From Ciborinia camelliae (lineage: Eukaryota > Ascomycota > Leotiomycetes > Helotiales > Sclerotiniaceae), in contig JANPYM010000014.1 of NCBI GenBank assembly GCA_025890175.1, positions 319,052 through 383,051 of the forward strand: a DNA stretch of 64,000 bases, in the 5' to 3' direction. Shown one piece after another: positions 38,384 to 51,293 of the stretch (its first letter is position 1; each line of letters opens with the position of its first letter). The position numbers were made by a program, and so were the translations under genes. Below the pieces are notes generated by a model. The model was not told where the DNA came from. It did not search any database and was given only the letters and a program-made list of their open reading frames with translations.

Positions 38384-40411
38384 CTACCCACGAATCGTAA
38401 CCGTCTCCCTCGCCGTGACAGTCACGCTGACCGTTTCCGTAGCCGTAGCTCCACCTACACAACTACTCATACTAGTAATTTTCCCATCGTCTCCAACTCC
38501 CAAACAAACTCCATTTCCTTGCCCCACCGCCACAGTACTTGTCTTACTCGTCTCCTTAGGCGCTACTATACTAACAACCGTCGTTTCCAACCCAGTACTC
38601 CCCCCATTTCCATTCGCACTAGTACTCTGCAAAGCAGGAGATGTTTGGATGGGAGTGAGTGTAGACGTTGCTGTATTTTGCGCCAGTCCATTTCCTCCTG
38701 CAATTGTGATAGCTGCGGCGCTTGTGATAAATATTTCGGTGGTACTTGCACTATTCCCGTCTCCGTTCCCATTGCTGGAACCGGAATTTGACCCAGCGGT
38801 AACGGGGATAATTGTTAATGCAGTTACGGCTCCATTATTTGCATCAGGGGTGCTCACGCTCACTACTATCGTACTCGGGATGATTTGTGTTGTTTTCGGT
38901 ACATCCGCTGTGGTTTGTCGGATTGTAGTTATTCGAATTGTGGTTTCTTGGATTGGGGATAACGTAGAGGTAGAAGTAGGTATTTTTGTACTTCTAGAAG
39001 ACGACTGCTCATTAGTTTTACTCGATTCCTTCTCTGTTGTTATAATAATCTCCGTTGTACTTGCAGGTTGTGTAGTTGGTAAGGCAGGGAACACCGTGGT
39101 TTGTGGTTCTGGGGTAGACGACGAGGAAGATGAAGGCTCCGATGTTTCTACTTGAATTGATGAAGCTGACGAAGAGGATAATGAAGAAGAGGGTATAACG
39201 CCAAGAGTAGAAGAAGGAACAATCGTAGTTATATATACAGTCGTTGTTTTAGGTGAACTGTTTGATTTTGACCGAGAATTAGCAGTTGTAGAAGAAGGAA
39301 CCACAGTAGTTATGTATATGGTCGTTGTTTTAGGCGGCTTAAAGCTCGGACCCAAATCTCCGGAACTCTGCGAGGTCTCTGTCGCTGATGTACTCAAATT
39401 TCCGGTGACGAATGGTGCGATCGATAGGCTTGAAAATGATGTTGATTCTGATGCTAAAGTCGCTGATACAGACCCATCAGAAGATTGTTCTGAAGAATTT
39501 TGTGTCCTCACACTAGCACTGGATGATGTGGTTGGAAGTGGCAATAAAATTGTAGTTTGCGCAGAATCAGAACTTGAAAGAGAGAAAATATCCGATGTCG
39601 AAGAAGCCCCAGTTGCAAGACTACTTTTAGGCAAACTAGTGGGCAGCGGCTCAAATGTTGTGGTTTGTACAGCAGCTTGACTCGAAGACGAACTATCTTG
39701 TGATGTACTCTGGCTCGGTAGCTCACTCCGTGTGGGAGACGAAGTTTCAGTAGTTGCAGTATTCAGCGGTGGTGTAATAGTAAAAGTTAATTGATTTGCC
39801 GCCGCACCCGCCGTTCCAGTTTCGGTTCCAGTACTTGAGATCTGAGAAGAAAATCCACTTGATAGTGCCGAAGCTGTACTGCCTGTACTTAACATAGTTG
39901 AAGACACCGGAGTCGATTGTCCTAAAGATGTTAAAGAACTTAACAAGGTTTTCGATTTGTTCTCCTCGGCCGAAGATGTACTAGAAGTACTCTTTGTGCT
40001 TTGAAATTCGGTCGTTTTGGATCCATTATCTGATTGTACCACTGACGTTGATGAAATACTGCTAGACGATGATGAAACCGCCGTCGTGCTGGGACTCAAA
40101 GTTGCCTCTATCGACGAGGAGGACTCAATCTGTGTGGTAGAACTGATTTGCGAAGAAATCCCTGTACCAGGTAAAATCGTAATGGCGATGGGAGTATTGC
40201 TCTCCCCCTTTCCGCCATCGCCATCCCTTATAAAACTACAACGAAATGCATCAGCATCATCAAATTCCCAAACCATTTATGAAAAGCGAAAATAAAAGAG
40301 AGAGAAGATAACTTACTTCCTACTTGTCCCATTGCGCCACAACGGACCAGCCGCACCGAGATGAGAAAGGAAAAGTGTGCTGAGTAGAAATATTGGATGT
40401 GATATCTTCAT
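38384..40411 (-). CDS. Secreted Ser/Thr-rich mucin-like protein
   Basis: Two exons (40317-40411 and 38384-40235) joined across an 81-nt intron (GTAAGT donor, TTGTAG acceptor) give 648 aa. The start MKISHPIFLLSTLFLSHLGA is a clear signal peptide. After about 50 residues the protein becomes extremely Ser/Thr-rich (runs such as SSSSSISSTSVV), as in heavily O-glycosylated fungal wall or secreted proteins. A unit of the form KTTTxYITTxVPSST occurs twice near the middle, and related TTxxITTx phrases (TTEIIITTEK, TTIRITTIRQTT, STTEIFITSAA) recur further on. The extreme C terminus (SVTVTARETVTIRG) is not a GPI-anchor signal, so it is probably secreted or wall-trapped. No catalytic domain is seen. Function is unknown; adhesin or matrix roles are possible. 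Confidence 0.85.
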
Positions 40412-41582
40412 GATTGTAAGATATTGCTGGAATTATTTTATTGTATTTAATTTCTATAATGAAAAAAAGATGAATGGATAGATAGACGAGTTACTGCCAA
40501 CAAAAGATAGAAAATATTGCGCAGTTTCAATATCTAAAATGAACGATTGACAAACCAAAATCCAGCAAAGAATGTGTTGTGAATGAAAAATGAAATGAAT
40601 GATATCATCAACAATGGGCAAAAGACTACAGAATGAACGAGATCGATAAGAAGGAAACAAATGATGAGTAATGAACAAAGTCGAAATCATGTTACCTGCA
40701 GTCTCGAACCTAATCTATATACTCAATATCTCGAAAGAGATACGACCGCAAACGCGACCCAAACCAGTGCATTGCATTGCAAACTTGGCGCTTTCCCAAA
40801 ATGGCACCAGATCGACAGGTGGACAGACAATTCGAAAAACTCGTTGTACAACTCATTGCGATCCATTATGAATGATCATCAAATTTTCCCATCCAATAAA
40901 TACAAAATACACGACGGAAAGTTCAAACATGATGTTGGCGCTTAGTAAAATGATTCGTCTGAAAGAGTCGCGTTGTGAGGAATTTGATTGGCCAACATTG
41001 ATTCCAGGGGATGTTTTTAGCGAGGCGGAAAATGAGTGCATGAAACGACAAGCGCGAATGAAAAGCTTGACTTGGAAGCGCATGAGACGAGTAGTGTAGA
41101 CCAGTCGGATCGAAAAGAAAGCGATGCATTTGATTACCTGCAGGCGAGAATATTGAATGATCCCAGAATGAGGCTCAAATTTTATGTTGTGGTAGGTTAC
41201 CCAAATAGTAGCCATTGGGCAATTTGGGCGACTGCGCGCCTTGAGATTCCGAGATCTGTTGAGATCCAATGATCTATCTGTTCGCATGAAAATAGTCCTG
41301 AAGTAAGGCCTAGATTCATCATAGCTATTATTAAGTCAAAGGGTCGCAAAATGAATCTAGATCACCAAAAATAACGACTCGTGTATGTGCCCCTCTTATT
41401 GCCTATGCGATCTCTTATCCGATCTTTCATCTCAATCTACCTAACATTGGTATCATTTCAATATAAAAAAACAAGCTCAAAACATTGAAAAGAGCCATGC
41501 GGAACCTAAGCTTCGGACATAATTTCAACGTGAAAGTAAAATACAGACATTGAAAGGTGTCAACAGCCACCTAACAAACACC
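40412..41582. other. Intergenic, nothing recognisable
   Basis: Contains the promoter of the Ser/Thr-rich protein and the 3' flank of the FAD oxidase. Several 60-145-codon open frames overlap on both strands near 40650-41290, but none shows domains, splice support or codon bias. Confidence 0.45.
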
Positions 41583-43932
41583 CTAAAGTTTAAAATACCC
41601 CGGCTGTAACCTCTTAAACACACTATCAGGATCATACTCCTTCTGCACACTCCTAAGTCTCTTCTCATTAGCCTCTCCATACCCAGCAAAAACATCCTGC
41701 TCTTTACTCGCATAATTCATATAAATAAAGCGATTATCCAACTCCATAGTCTTTGCCACACTATCACATCGAATCAGAAATTGTTGTTCCGCAACTTTTG
41801 CAGAGAGAAATCAGGAATCGGATTATACTCACTCCACAATTCTCTCAACAAATTTATTCAATGCCTCAAAAACCCTCTCGTCATCTTCTTCATTTTCCCA
41901 TCCCCAGTTGAGATTCATAACTACTTTTTCGTCAGCCCCCTCATCACTCTCTCCTCCCTCACTCTTCCCCCCCCTCACTTCTCAATCCCAACAACTTACT
42001 ACTAAGCGGACCCCCTTCTCCGTCAACCCCAAGAACATTCCCTCCCCTTTTCCTCATATGTTCAATAATATTAATCGAAAGCGGTTGTAATGCAAAGAAC
42101 GGCATAATTCCCTGAACATCCAGGATTGAATTTACCTCTTCAACGAATATTTCATGGATTTTCTTAAAGAGCGTGGCGTTGTTTTTGAAAGTTACGGTTT
42201 TCCATCTAGAAGGGCAGGGTGGTAGAATTAGCTAATATCTTCGAAATTTCCGAGAATGAATTCGCAGGTCAAGGTTTCAGTGGTTTGAAACATTGAAACT
42301 ACTATCATATGTTCTTTTGATCCAGAATATGGATAAATGACTTGGATTAGAGGTATAGGCAAGATGAGTAGATAGGAAAACTTGAGAGTAGAGTACAAGA
42401 AGAAAAACGAGAGTAGGCTAGGGTGAATAGGAATCAGAATGGAAGTTGCAGACCGTTGCCGATTCTATAATTAAGCCCGTATTCTGCAGCTACTAGCTCA
42501 GATTGATACTTGCGGAGAGAAAAGGAATAAAGTGGAAGTAGGGAGTATACGCACGCTTCTCTAAACGCAGATTAGCACCACCGCAGCAATAACAGCTGAA
42601 AGAAGAAATCTCATCTCACCTCAGAAAAGCTGTCTGATTAAGATTGACCGAAAATTCCGCCATCGTCCCCACCGTCGTCAAATCCCCCAGATTCGGTATC
42701 CCATTCAACCCCTCAAATATCTTTGCATCACCGACAGGCCTCGAATACACCGGTCCACTCATCGTAACCCATCCACCCAGCTCTGATGTATATCCACAAC
42801 CAATATACAAATGCGCATCTTCATCCATCGGGGCCTCAACAATAAACTTCGCATAAACATCCGACAGCGAGGAATTCTCAGCCAAAGAATAGAATCTGGA
42901 TCCACCCCACAAAAGACCCTGTTCGAAAGCAAACGCGTCGAATCTCGTCACGACACCAAAATTCGTGCCGGATCCGCCGCGGAGCGCCCAGTAGAGATTG
43001 GTATGGGATGTGGGTGATGCATTGACGATGCGGCCATCTGCAAGCACAACTTCGTAGTTCAGGATATTATCGCATGCCCACCCATATTTGCTCGAGAAAT
43101 ATGATATGCCACCCCCAAGCGTCAAGCCTCCAACCCCTACACCGGCTTCTCGTCCCCCCACGACACTTATACCTAGGGGATCCAAAACTTTATAAACATC
43201 CCACCATGTATTTCCAGATCCTATGCTTACCATTCCCCGATCTTCACTTAACTGAACCTTATTCAAACCCCTCAGATTAACCAATATGCCTCCTTGGATA
43301 CTGCTGGCCCCAGCAAATGCAGCATGGCCCCCGCTCTTCACGGCAAAGGGACAATTTGTCAATTTCGAAACTTTGATCACCGTACTCACATCTTCAGCAC
43401 GAGTAACATCGAAGCGACAGGCAGGCACAACTTCTGCTTGTTGAACCGACCAGTAGGGAACAGGTGTGTAGGTTGGTGAAGAAGGAGTAGCTAGTTTGGA
43501 TGGCGAGAGAAAGGAGAGCATTCTGCACTGAAATGATATCGTGTTGGCGATTAATACAACACACTTCTCGAATATACAGTGTGATGGTTTGGAAATCAAA
43601 ATGATAAATTAAAATGATAAACTTACTGCTATTTGACACTTATCTACCCCATCAGATTTCCCATCCCCATCCCCACTTACCACCAGCCCCCGAATCCGCG
43701 CATACAACTCCTCATCAATCTCTCCCTTATTCAAATCCAAATCTAAATCCAAACCCAACCTCTCGGATTCCCCCAAAAGAGCTAAATTCGACACCGTAGT
43801 CGTACTCGGAATCGTCGTCGCCGCCCCAGCTCCAGCCCCAGCAAACATAATCCAAAACCCCACAAATCCAACTCCAAGTCCAAACCAACTGCAACCCCTC
43901 CTCCTCCTCCTATCCCAACAACAAAGCGACAT
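41583..43932 (-). CDS. FAD-linked oxidoreductase (PCMH/BBE family)
   Basis: Five exons: 43627-43932, 42620-43527, 42000-42205, 41833-41920 and 41583-41760, giving 561 aa. The start MSLCCWDRRRRRG is followed by a hydrophobic segment (FGLGVGFVGFWIMFAGAGAG) acting as signal or anchor. The FAD-binding PCMH domain (about 120-300) has PFAVKSGGH, with His170 at the flavin-linking position, then GREAGVGVGGLTLGGG and YWALRGGSGTNFGVVT. The second covalent Cys of bicovalent enzymes is not evident. The C-terminal BBE segment is intact (ASKEQDVFAGYGEANEKRL, then YDPDSVFKRLQPGYFKL). Intron 2 is 414 nt, unusually long here, and intron 3 (79 nt) contains a run of eight G. Such enzymes oxidise sugars, alcohols or alkaloid/secondary-metabolite intermediates; the substrate is unknown. 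Confidence 0.92.
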
Positions 43933-45162
43933 GCCCAAACTCTTAAATAAGGTAACTTTGTCCTCGTACAGGTAGATAACGAGCCAAGTAACAAGCAACA
44001 AGAAATATCCCAATATCTCAATATTTCAAATGTGAAAGGATTCCCGTACCACCACTAGATGAGGTAGGTAGGTAACTAGGTAAACAGCCATCCATCCATC
44101 TATTTATCCATCCATATATCTATCTATCTATCCATCTATTTATCCATCTATCCATCCATCCGTACCTAAATAACCATAACCATGAATATCATAAAAAATC
44201 ACTCATTCTCTTATCTTCCGACTATCCACCCGCCTATCCACCCACCTACATCTCTCTCTCCCTCTCCCCCTCTCTAATTCCCACCCCATCAAAAATCAAT
44301 TTTCCCGCCCCTATAAATAAATCAACATCATATCCATATCCATATCATCGAGTAACGCAATTTTTCTTATCGATCACTCCGATAGGATGATCTATATCCC
44401 ATATCCTACTCCTACAATACCTTACCTTACCTTACCTACCTAAATACCTACATAATATTTCCAAGTATTTAATTGGCGAGATCGTATACGGTCACGGCCA
44501 CTAGCTGAAGCCCCTCCCTGTAAGCACTAAATGTGTAGGTAATTACCCCGCAGTAGAAACCTGGAGTTGTACTGTACCACAGTAATAGAGGGGAAACTTT
44601 TTGATGATCCATAAAGGAAGTTTGCATTTCATTTCATTTCATATCATACGAGCTTTGAGTACGGCCCTTCACGACCTCCCTCGCAGCTCGTGCTGTGCAA
44701 CTTGTAGAGCCCTATACTTAAACAACCCAATCAGCATCCGTTTCGCATAATTAATGAGATGTTTTAATATATATATGTTAAAGATCATTTCATTTCATAT
44801 CATTTCACATGACAGACATGTATTATGAGTGGGGAAAAAATCATGGTATTGATGATGAACATGAAGTATATGGAGTGGATATGAAAATATATCCACTGCC
44901 TCGAATTGCGAGTCTTGTAGATTGGTTATTGATTTACAGAAAATGTTTATGATTGTCATTAGATTCGATTCCGTATGCTTCCTATGCTATGCCATGTGTA
45001 TTAATTCATCCCATAATTTGTGTACCGGGTATCATCGTAATCAAACGCCAAATGACATGGGACACTGTGCATCCCATCCCATCCATCCCATTCCATCCTA
45101 TCCCATCCCAAGCTCATCGTCAAATCCCATTAATTCACATACTTTCCCTCCTCCATGCACAC
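43933..45162. other. Intergenic with ATCC/ATCT simple repeats
   Basis: Promoter side of the FAD oxidase and 3' flank of the histidine kinase. (CCAT/CTAT)n runs lie near 44089-44165 and (CCCAT)n-type repeats near 45068-45115. No gene was seen. Confidence 0.55.
44089..44165. repeat. CCAT/CTAT microsatellite
   Basis: An interrupted tetranucleotide tract of CCAT, CTAT and TTAT units over about 75 bp. Confidence 0.8.
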
Positions 45163-48100
45163 TCAACCCACCGACACACCCCGACCAGCCTCCAAATCAA
45201 GTACAATCCTACTCAAATCTCTCAACGGCACCGGTTTACTCATAAAGAGATTGATCCCACTATTATACGCTTCTCTCTGACTCTCATCGCTGGCCAATCC
45301 CGTGACTGCAACAATGAAACTAGCCTTTAAATTCTCTTCCTTCTCAAATGCCCTGATCCCCTGGCTTGCCTCGAAACCATTCATCACCGGCATACTGATA
45401 TCCATGAAGATGACATCTGGCTTTCTTTTCGCATTCATGTAGTGAGATACGGCCTGGAGACCATTGATCGCACAGTAGTATTGCATCTTGAGCTTTTTCA
45501 TGCATGCGATGAGAATTTTCATATTGATCGGATTATCTTCCACGAGCAGTGCGACCAGTTTATCAGGTTTGGATGGATCCAAACAATTCAAGTTGGGATC
45601 CGGCTGGGAATTGCCTTCAGACGGGGAAGGAGAGGTGCTGCTCGGTGAATTCGTAGGCATTGCAAGGAAATTATGGCCGCCCGACCTTTCGATTATAGAT
45701 AGAAAGCAATCTGCGAGTTTTTTGGGTCCAATTCTAGAATATCGTTAGTTGATTTCAGAGATTCGAGATTATCTGAAGGAAGACAACTGAATGCAGAAGG
45801 TAATAAGGGGTACATACGGATTGCTGAGAAAGTGTATGTTGAGATGATTCTCAGATAAAGTCCTCCTCTCCGATTGTGCAGATCCTGTCAAAACAATGAC
45901 ATGTCTTTTTCGAGCGTCACTCGTTGGTTTCAAATAGAGACTTTTCCAATTATCCTCCAACTCAGAGAATCTCTCCGAGGTTACCAGAAAGATATCTCCC
46001 ACCCCTGTGTCGAATCCTGTAGATTCACTAATCTTCATTCCAAACCAATCCCTGGACATCCTAGAGATTGCAGTACCTACAGATCCATAATGGTTTGATT
46101 TTGCATCTGCTGTTTTCTCGGATTTAGGCGTTGGAGTTTCCATTCCTATCAGTACCAACTCTAAACCTCTGGTATACGTTCTAGCTTTTTCAATATTGGC
46201 TGGCATGAGAGGTGTTTCGCTGATCTGTGATTGAGATTTCTCAAGTTTGAGAACAACTTTGACAACAGTGCCAGTACCCTGAATACTAGAAACTTCAATT
46301 TTTCCATCGAGTGCTCCTACAATTTGGCGAACAATACTAAGACCCAAGCCGGCACCAGGAGTCAGACTATTCTCTTGGGCGAATGGTGTATATATTTGAT
46401 TTTTTAGAAAATCTGCCGCGATGCCATTTCCTGTATCACTAATAGTTAAAGTAACAAAAGCCTGGTTCATTCCTAACTTTGACGATGTGGCAGATGTATA
46501 ACTAAGACTAACTTTGATCAATCCTGACGTAGTGTACTTCAATGCGTTTCCAAATATGTTCATCAGAATGCGCTTCCATGCCCCAGGCTGAGTCAAGAAC
46601 GTCCAGTTTGATTTATGGTCAACGTCAAGAATAACAGACAGCTGTGGCGCTTGCTCCACCCGTTGGCTATCAGGTTGAGTAGGAGAAATCGGACGATCAA
46701 TATCAGTACTGATTGTAGATGTTGACTGGAGAACATAAATATGACCAGCAAATATACCATTGATAACATCTTCCGTGACAGAAGCAATATCGAGATCTGA
46801 AGTTAAGCTGATAGTTCCATAGATCCGGAAATTTTCCACAGGAACAGCGTTTCGTATTCTAGAAGAATTGCGTATGGACTTTTGTTCTCTCTTTTGTGAC
46901 GAGGTAAAATTGTTGATTTTTGCATAGTCAAGTACATTATTCAATGTATCAAGTAATGTGGCAGAACAATGTCCAATGGTATCTATCACATCCTTTTGGT
47001 ATTTATTAATTTGTGTATCCAGTAGAAGTTCAATATTTCCAGCTATTCCTTGAAGAGGACTGCGTAGTTCATGACTTATGGACGATATCAAGGCAGTCTT
47101 AGTTTGGTCAGATGCGACTATATCGAGTCGGGAGGCTTCTGCCATGATACTGTTTCCGAAGGCAGCCACGTAATTCAGATCATCATCCAAACTGAGCACT
47201 CGAGTCGGATCTGAAGTCCACAACATAGTGCTAGCAAACCACCGCTCACTTTGAGAATCCCACAAGGGTAAAATCATCACAAATCTGGCCCCCGGGAACA
47301 TCTGCTGCACAGTTTGACCTTCCAGAACTTTGGAGGATGCTCGTTTGACCAATGGAGTTTGAAAACAATCCTTTATCACGGATATTTTGCCATCAGGGGC
47401 AGCCTCACGGAGCTCGTCTTCACTTGACATATGACCATCTTCATCAAAAGCATATATCTTACCATGAGGGTGGCGCTTGAACAAACGGCGAAGAAAAGTT
47501 TCCGTGACCATTGGGTGCACGGGTAAGTTTGAGTCTCCATGTAAGGTACTTTGAGAGGCCGTAGAATATGCCAGCACGTCACACATGCGAGTCTGGGAAC
47601 TTGACAATTCCTGCTTTGACTCCTTGTCAGTATCATTTCCAAAACTAGTATCCAAAGCACCATTCCTGGAAGAGGTTTTGTGGTCCTCTTCACCACTGGA
47701 TGCTCGTGCAGCATGATGTCGGCGAGTATTTCTCTCTGTATTAGTCAAAGAGGATTGGTGTCCCTGAGATCCGAAACTACTTTCTCTAGCATCGAAAAAT
47801 ATAACGCCATCTACATCGGTTGATTCGCGTATGAGGTTACTAGCACGGGAAAGCATCTTTCTCAAGATTCCTGCGTTATCAGAAACACTTCGAGTCGTGG
47901 ATTCGCCGGTTGGGTTGTCTTTAACCATCCTTGACGAATGCCTTTTATCGGAGGGAAACAGAAGCGAGGGCTTGAAAGGCTCGCTCGGTACCGAGACAGG
48001 AGATATATGCGAAAAATTATCGAGTGGATTGAGAGCTGTTGGTTGATCGAGGTTCTCTCTAGGCTGTATTGAATTTCCCCTAGCAGAAATAGAAGAATCG

Positions 48101-49183
48101 ACAGGAGTTTTGACATTTTCGCCTTTAGATCTGATTGGTTTGTCATTGCGAGGAATAATCAAAGGTGAGGCTGGGGTCGAAAGTAACATTGGAGTGTCCA
48201 GCCGTTGTTCAACAAATGATAGATTGGCCTCGGTACTCCCATTCTCTGAATTTGTGTCGCTCGCTTCTGTGGGATCTGTATAATTTCCAGCACTTTTTAT
48301 GGTATGCGACTCATTTCCCCGAACAGATGTTTCGCGATCATTACGAGTGCGCAGCCACCACGATTCTATGCTAGAATGGCCTTCTACAAATAACCCTAAT
48401 CCTTTTACCATCTTTTCCCCTCTCTGGTGATCTCGTTTCACAGCAATATTCTCAAGATGTTCCATCACGGTATCAGTGATATCTATGAGAAACTCCAGTT
48501 CTTCTGGCGCCAAGCCGTCCCGTGGGATATCATCAAAAACACTGTATGCCCCTATGTCGAATCCTTGACGAGATCGTATAGGTACGGTAGCAGCGAATCG
48601 AATTTTTGGACCTCCAATGATATTTGGGTCGTACCTTAAGGTCTCGTCCTCAGCCAGATCGTTGATAATTTTTGGTATAATTTTGTGTCGAAACTCAGGA
48701 TCGTTGCGCTTGCTTTTCGATCGTGGTGTACTTATAACCATAGCACACAATGATTCTTCTCGTGGTATTGTGCGTACGCCCATCAATAAAGAATCCCCAG
48801 CATCATGCACATCGTCATCCTGCGAGGATAATGTTCTTGTCGACTCGGCCAGAATGTATTCATGTGTGCGGTCAACTAATGAGATCATGACTCGCCTTGC
48901 TTTCAAGCGCAGAGCACCGAGTTGTGCGAAGGCATTCAGAGCCCTATCCGAAGAGGAGAATGCCTTCGGGCAAAGCTTTGGAATGTCTTCATTTTCGCCA
49001 TTTTGTTTGGATAATAGGATGAGGGGCGCCGCGAATGGGGGAAGATATCTAGAAATTATGAAGTTAGAAATGAGATGATGGAGAAATTTTGAGTAAGATC
49101 AATTCAACTGACCTGTAGACTTCTCGTACCCGTTGGACTTCAGACATCTTAAGAGGCGCTTCCGAACCAGTCTTCATTGGCAT
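45163..49183 (-). CDS. Hybrid histidine kinase (GAF-HisKA-HATPase-REC)
   Basis: Signalling sensor that autophosphorylates on His and relays phosphate through its own receiver domain towards an HPt protein such as Ypd1. Three exons (49113-49183, 45818-49048 and 45163-45733; introns 64 and 84 nt) give 1290 aa. An N-terminal GAF-like region (about 50-240: AFAQLGALRLKARRVMISLVD, ILAESTRTLS) precedes a long disordered Ser-rich stretch. The H-box SSISHELRSPLQG places the phosphorylatable His at 683. The ATP-binding boxes follow: N-box NIFGNALKYT, G1 DTGNGIA, G2 GAGLGLSIVRQIVG. The receiver is complete: E1166/D1167, phosphoacceptor D1212 (FMDISMPVMNG), and K1267 (MSKPV). No transmembrane segment is apparent, so it is probably cytoplasmic. 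The stimulus is unknown. It is transcribed away from a C2H2 factor across 8 kb of repeat-rich DNA. Confidence 0.94.
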
Positions 49184-49301
49184 CGCGGTAGATGGCAGAT
49201 TAAGATTATATTTGCACGATCGCCATGCTCAAACAAAACCTACCTATATATAAAAACCAGAATTGAATTACCGATATTGGGATTATATTGATTAATTAAT
49301 A

Positions 49302-49752
49302 GAGGGATTTAGCAAAATTTCTTAGATTTTCTAAGCTAGCTAACTCTAGTGGCCCCCAAATAGGTATAGATTTTCGAAGCTAAATTTAAATAGGCATAGC
49401 TTTCAAAAGTTTAAATTTTAACCGAAAGTCCAAGCTTTGAGTTAAACCCTTTTGGGAAAGTAGCCTGCCTATTTGGGAGATAGCAACGTAAGAAACGGCC
49501 TTGACAAGTTGTCAAGACCGTTTCTTATGTTGCTATCTTTTTGTGGATCCAATTAACCCTTGCAATTCTTATGAAAATTATGAAAAAAGCAACAATGCGT
49601 AACGCTAAAACTAAGCGAAATTTAATTGGATCTTGATTATTAATCGATTTCAAAAGCTTTGAATGGTCAGTTCGATCCACAAAATCTCTACAAAATCCAT
49701 TTTAGGCATAGCTAGCAACTTAAGAAACTTAAGAAATTTTGCTAAAGACCTC
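49302..49752. mobile_element. TA-flanked foldback MITE (Tc1/mariner-like)
   Basis: The 451-bp element begins GAGGGATTTAGCAAAATTTC and ends with the near-exact reverse complement (21 of the first 23 positions match; similarity continues imperfectly for about 45 bp). It is flanked by TA on both sides (49300-49301 and 49753-49754), the target duplication expected for Tc1/mariner-type insertion. A 61-nt central palindrome sits at 49478-49538. There is no coding capacity. Confidence 0.7.
49478..49538. repeat. 30-bp-arm palindrome
   Basis: Two 30-nt arms (49478-49507 and 49509-49538) match as inverted repeats at 28 of 30 positions around a single central G. Both mismatches are transition-type, giving G-U pairs in one strand's RNA. 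The core is TTGACAAGTTGTCAA. Confidence 0.85.
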
Positions 49753-51000
49753 TAATATGAAGTATAATGGAGATGATATACAATACAAGAAGCAAAGAAA
49801 AACTCTCTCCCGTCATAACCTTAATTATAATTTTAATTATAAGTTTGGAAGTTTGTTTATACCTAAAATGGTTCACTGGTTGAACTTTGATGTGAGGCCT
49901 ACAGAATATGTAGAAGATTGATTGATTGGTTGATCCATTGATACGATTGAGACATCAACGGGACGAACACATCTTGATCGTCGAATCGCATGGTGAATCG
50001 GAAAATCCAATAATGGGTTGGTATTCCTTTTAGGCCAAGATAAATTACCACCAAATTGTATTTTTGGATAATCATCTTACAATAATGAGTAGATAACCTA
50101 ATAGAGGGGTTGAGATATAAAAGCTTGGATGAATGTAAAGGTGGGGTCAATTGAGAATTTGAGAGTGGGATGATAATATATCAATCTAATCTAATCTAAT
50201 CATCCATTTCATAAATAACCTAACCTTATGTAATCCAAGATGTCATTTAATGGATATCAATATGTTAAAAAGATCAAAAAGGGCACAAGTCCAATTCAAA
50301 ATCGGCGATTTCATTTATAGGTAATAGGTAAGGTTAGAAACTTTTTCAATATTAGATATACTGATTCTCAAGTATCTACTTATAAATATAACATCTCTTT
50401 ATCAAAAACATAAGATGTCTAGATAATATCTAGAATAAAGTTCTATATCTCCCTTACTATATAAATCCATTTAATCCAAGTATCTACTTAACTATCTATC
50501 TATAAGAGATAATAAAGATCTATTATAAGAGAATAATAATAGGAGTGCTGAACGTGGGCGAGGTTAAAAGAGGGAAAGGGGACGCTTTTAGATTATTTAG
50601 ATTTAGATTTTAGATTTTCCGAGCTGCTAGATGTTCAAATAGTTTGAGATGATAAGATTTACCTTATAACTTGAATGGATCTAACCTTCCAGCGAGTATG
50701 ATGAATGTAGAAACCTGATGGGCGTGATTCTTGATAATATTTATTTTTTAAATAGTTATGGAGATATATTATATGTAATGTGATGTAATAGAAGAGTTTA
50801 GAAAGGGGGAGGGAGGAGGGAGAAAGGAAAAGGAAAGAAAAGAAAATTAAAAGGGGCAAGCGAGCGGTACCTAGCTAGGTAGGTAACATTTAAAATAAAT
50901 ATCTATAATGCGGTAAGGGAGAAGCCTGAGAGGAGGGGGGGAAGATTAGACTAAAGAGTGAAGAATGAAGAGTAAAGAGGCACCTCAAGGGAGGGGGGAT

Positions 51001-51160
51001 TTACCTACCTACCTACCTACCTATCAATCCACCCACCCATCCACCTCCCAATAAATCCATCCACCCATCCATCCATCCCTTCAAAAACCAAGTCCAAATC
51101 CAAATCCAAGTCCAAGTCCCAGTCCAAGTCCCAGTCCAAGTCCAAGTCCAACCAAGCCCC
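51001..51160. repeat. TACC microsatellite and TCCAAG minisatellite
   Basis: A (TACC)n run (about 51003-51022) leads into CATC/CACC repeats and then a hexamer array (CCAAGT / CCCAGT units) from about 51089 to 51150. Confidence 0.8.
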
Positions 51161-51293
51161 ACCAAAATCAAAAAGAGAATCGAGACCCATCGAGAAAATA
51201 AATTTCTTGCTCCAAAAATGAATTATCTATTTGCTTTGACATTTCCACTTCCACTTCCCCTAACCTCCACTTCCACTTCCACTCCCACTAACA

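Noticed and set aside
40671..41287. Overlapping 60-145-codon open frames on both strands
   Set aside because: Most begin at non-ATG codons, and they lack domains, splice signals or codon bias; they look like chance frames between two genes.
41921..41999. Low-complexity Gly/Glu/Ser insertion in the FAD oxidase
   Set aside because: Reading through needs the wrong G count in an eight-G run and hits a stop; a 79-nt intron with a CTGAC branch restores the family motif GPLSIMNLNW.
48907..49078. Separate + strand gene opposite the kinase N terminus
   Set aside because: The - strand is coding there as exon 2 of the histidine kinase (RYLPPFAAPLILLSKQNG).
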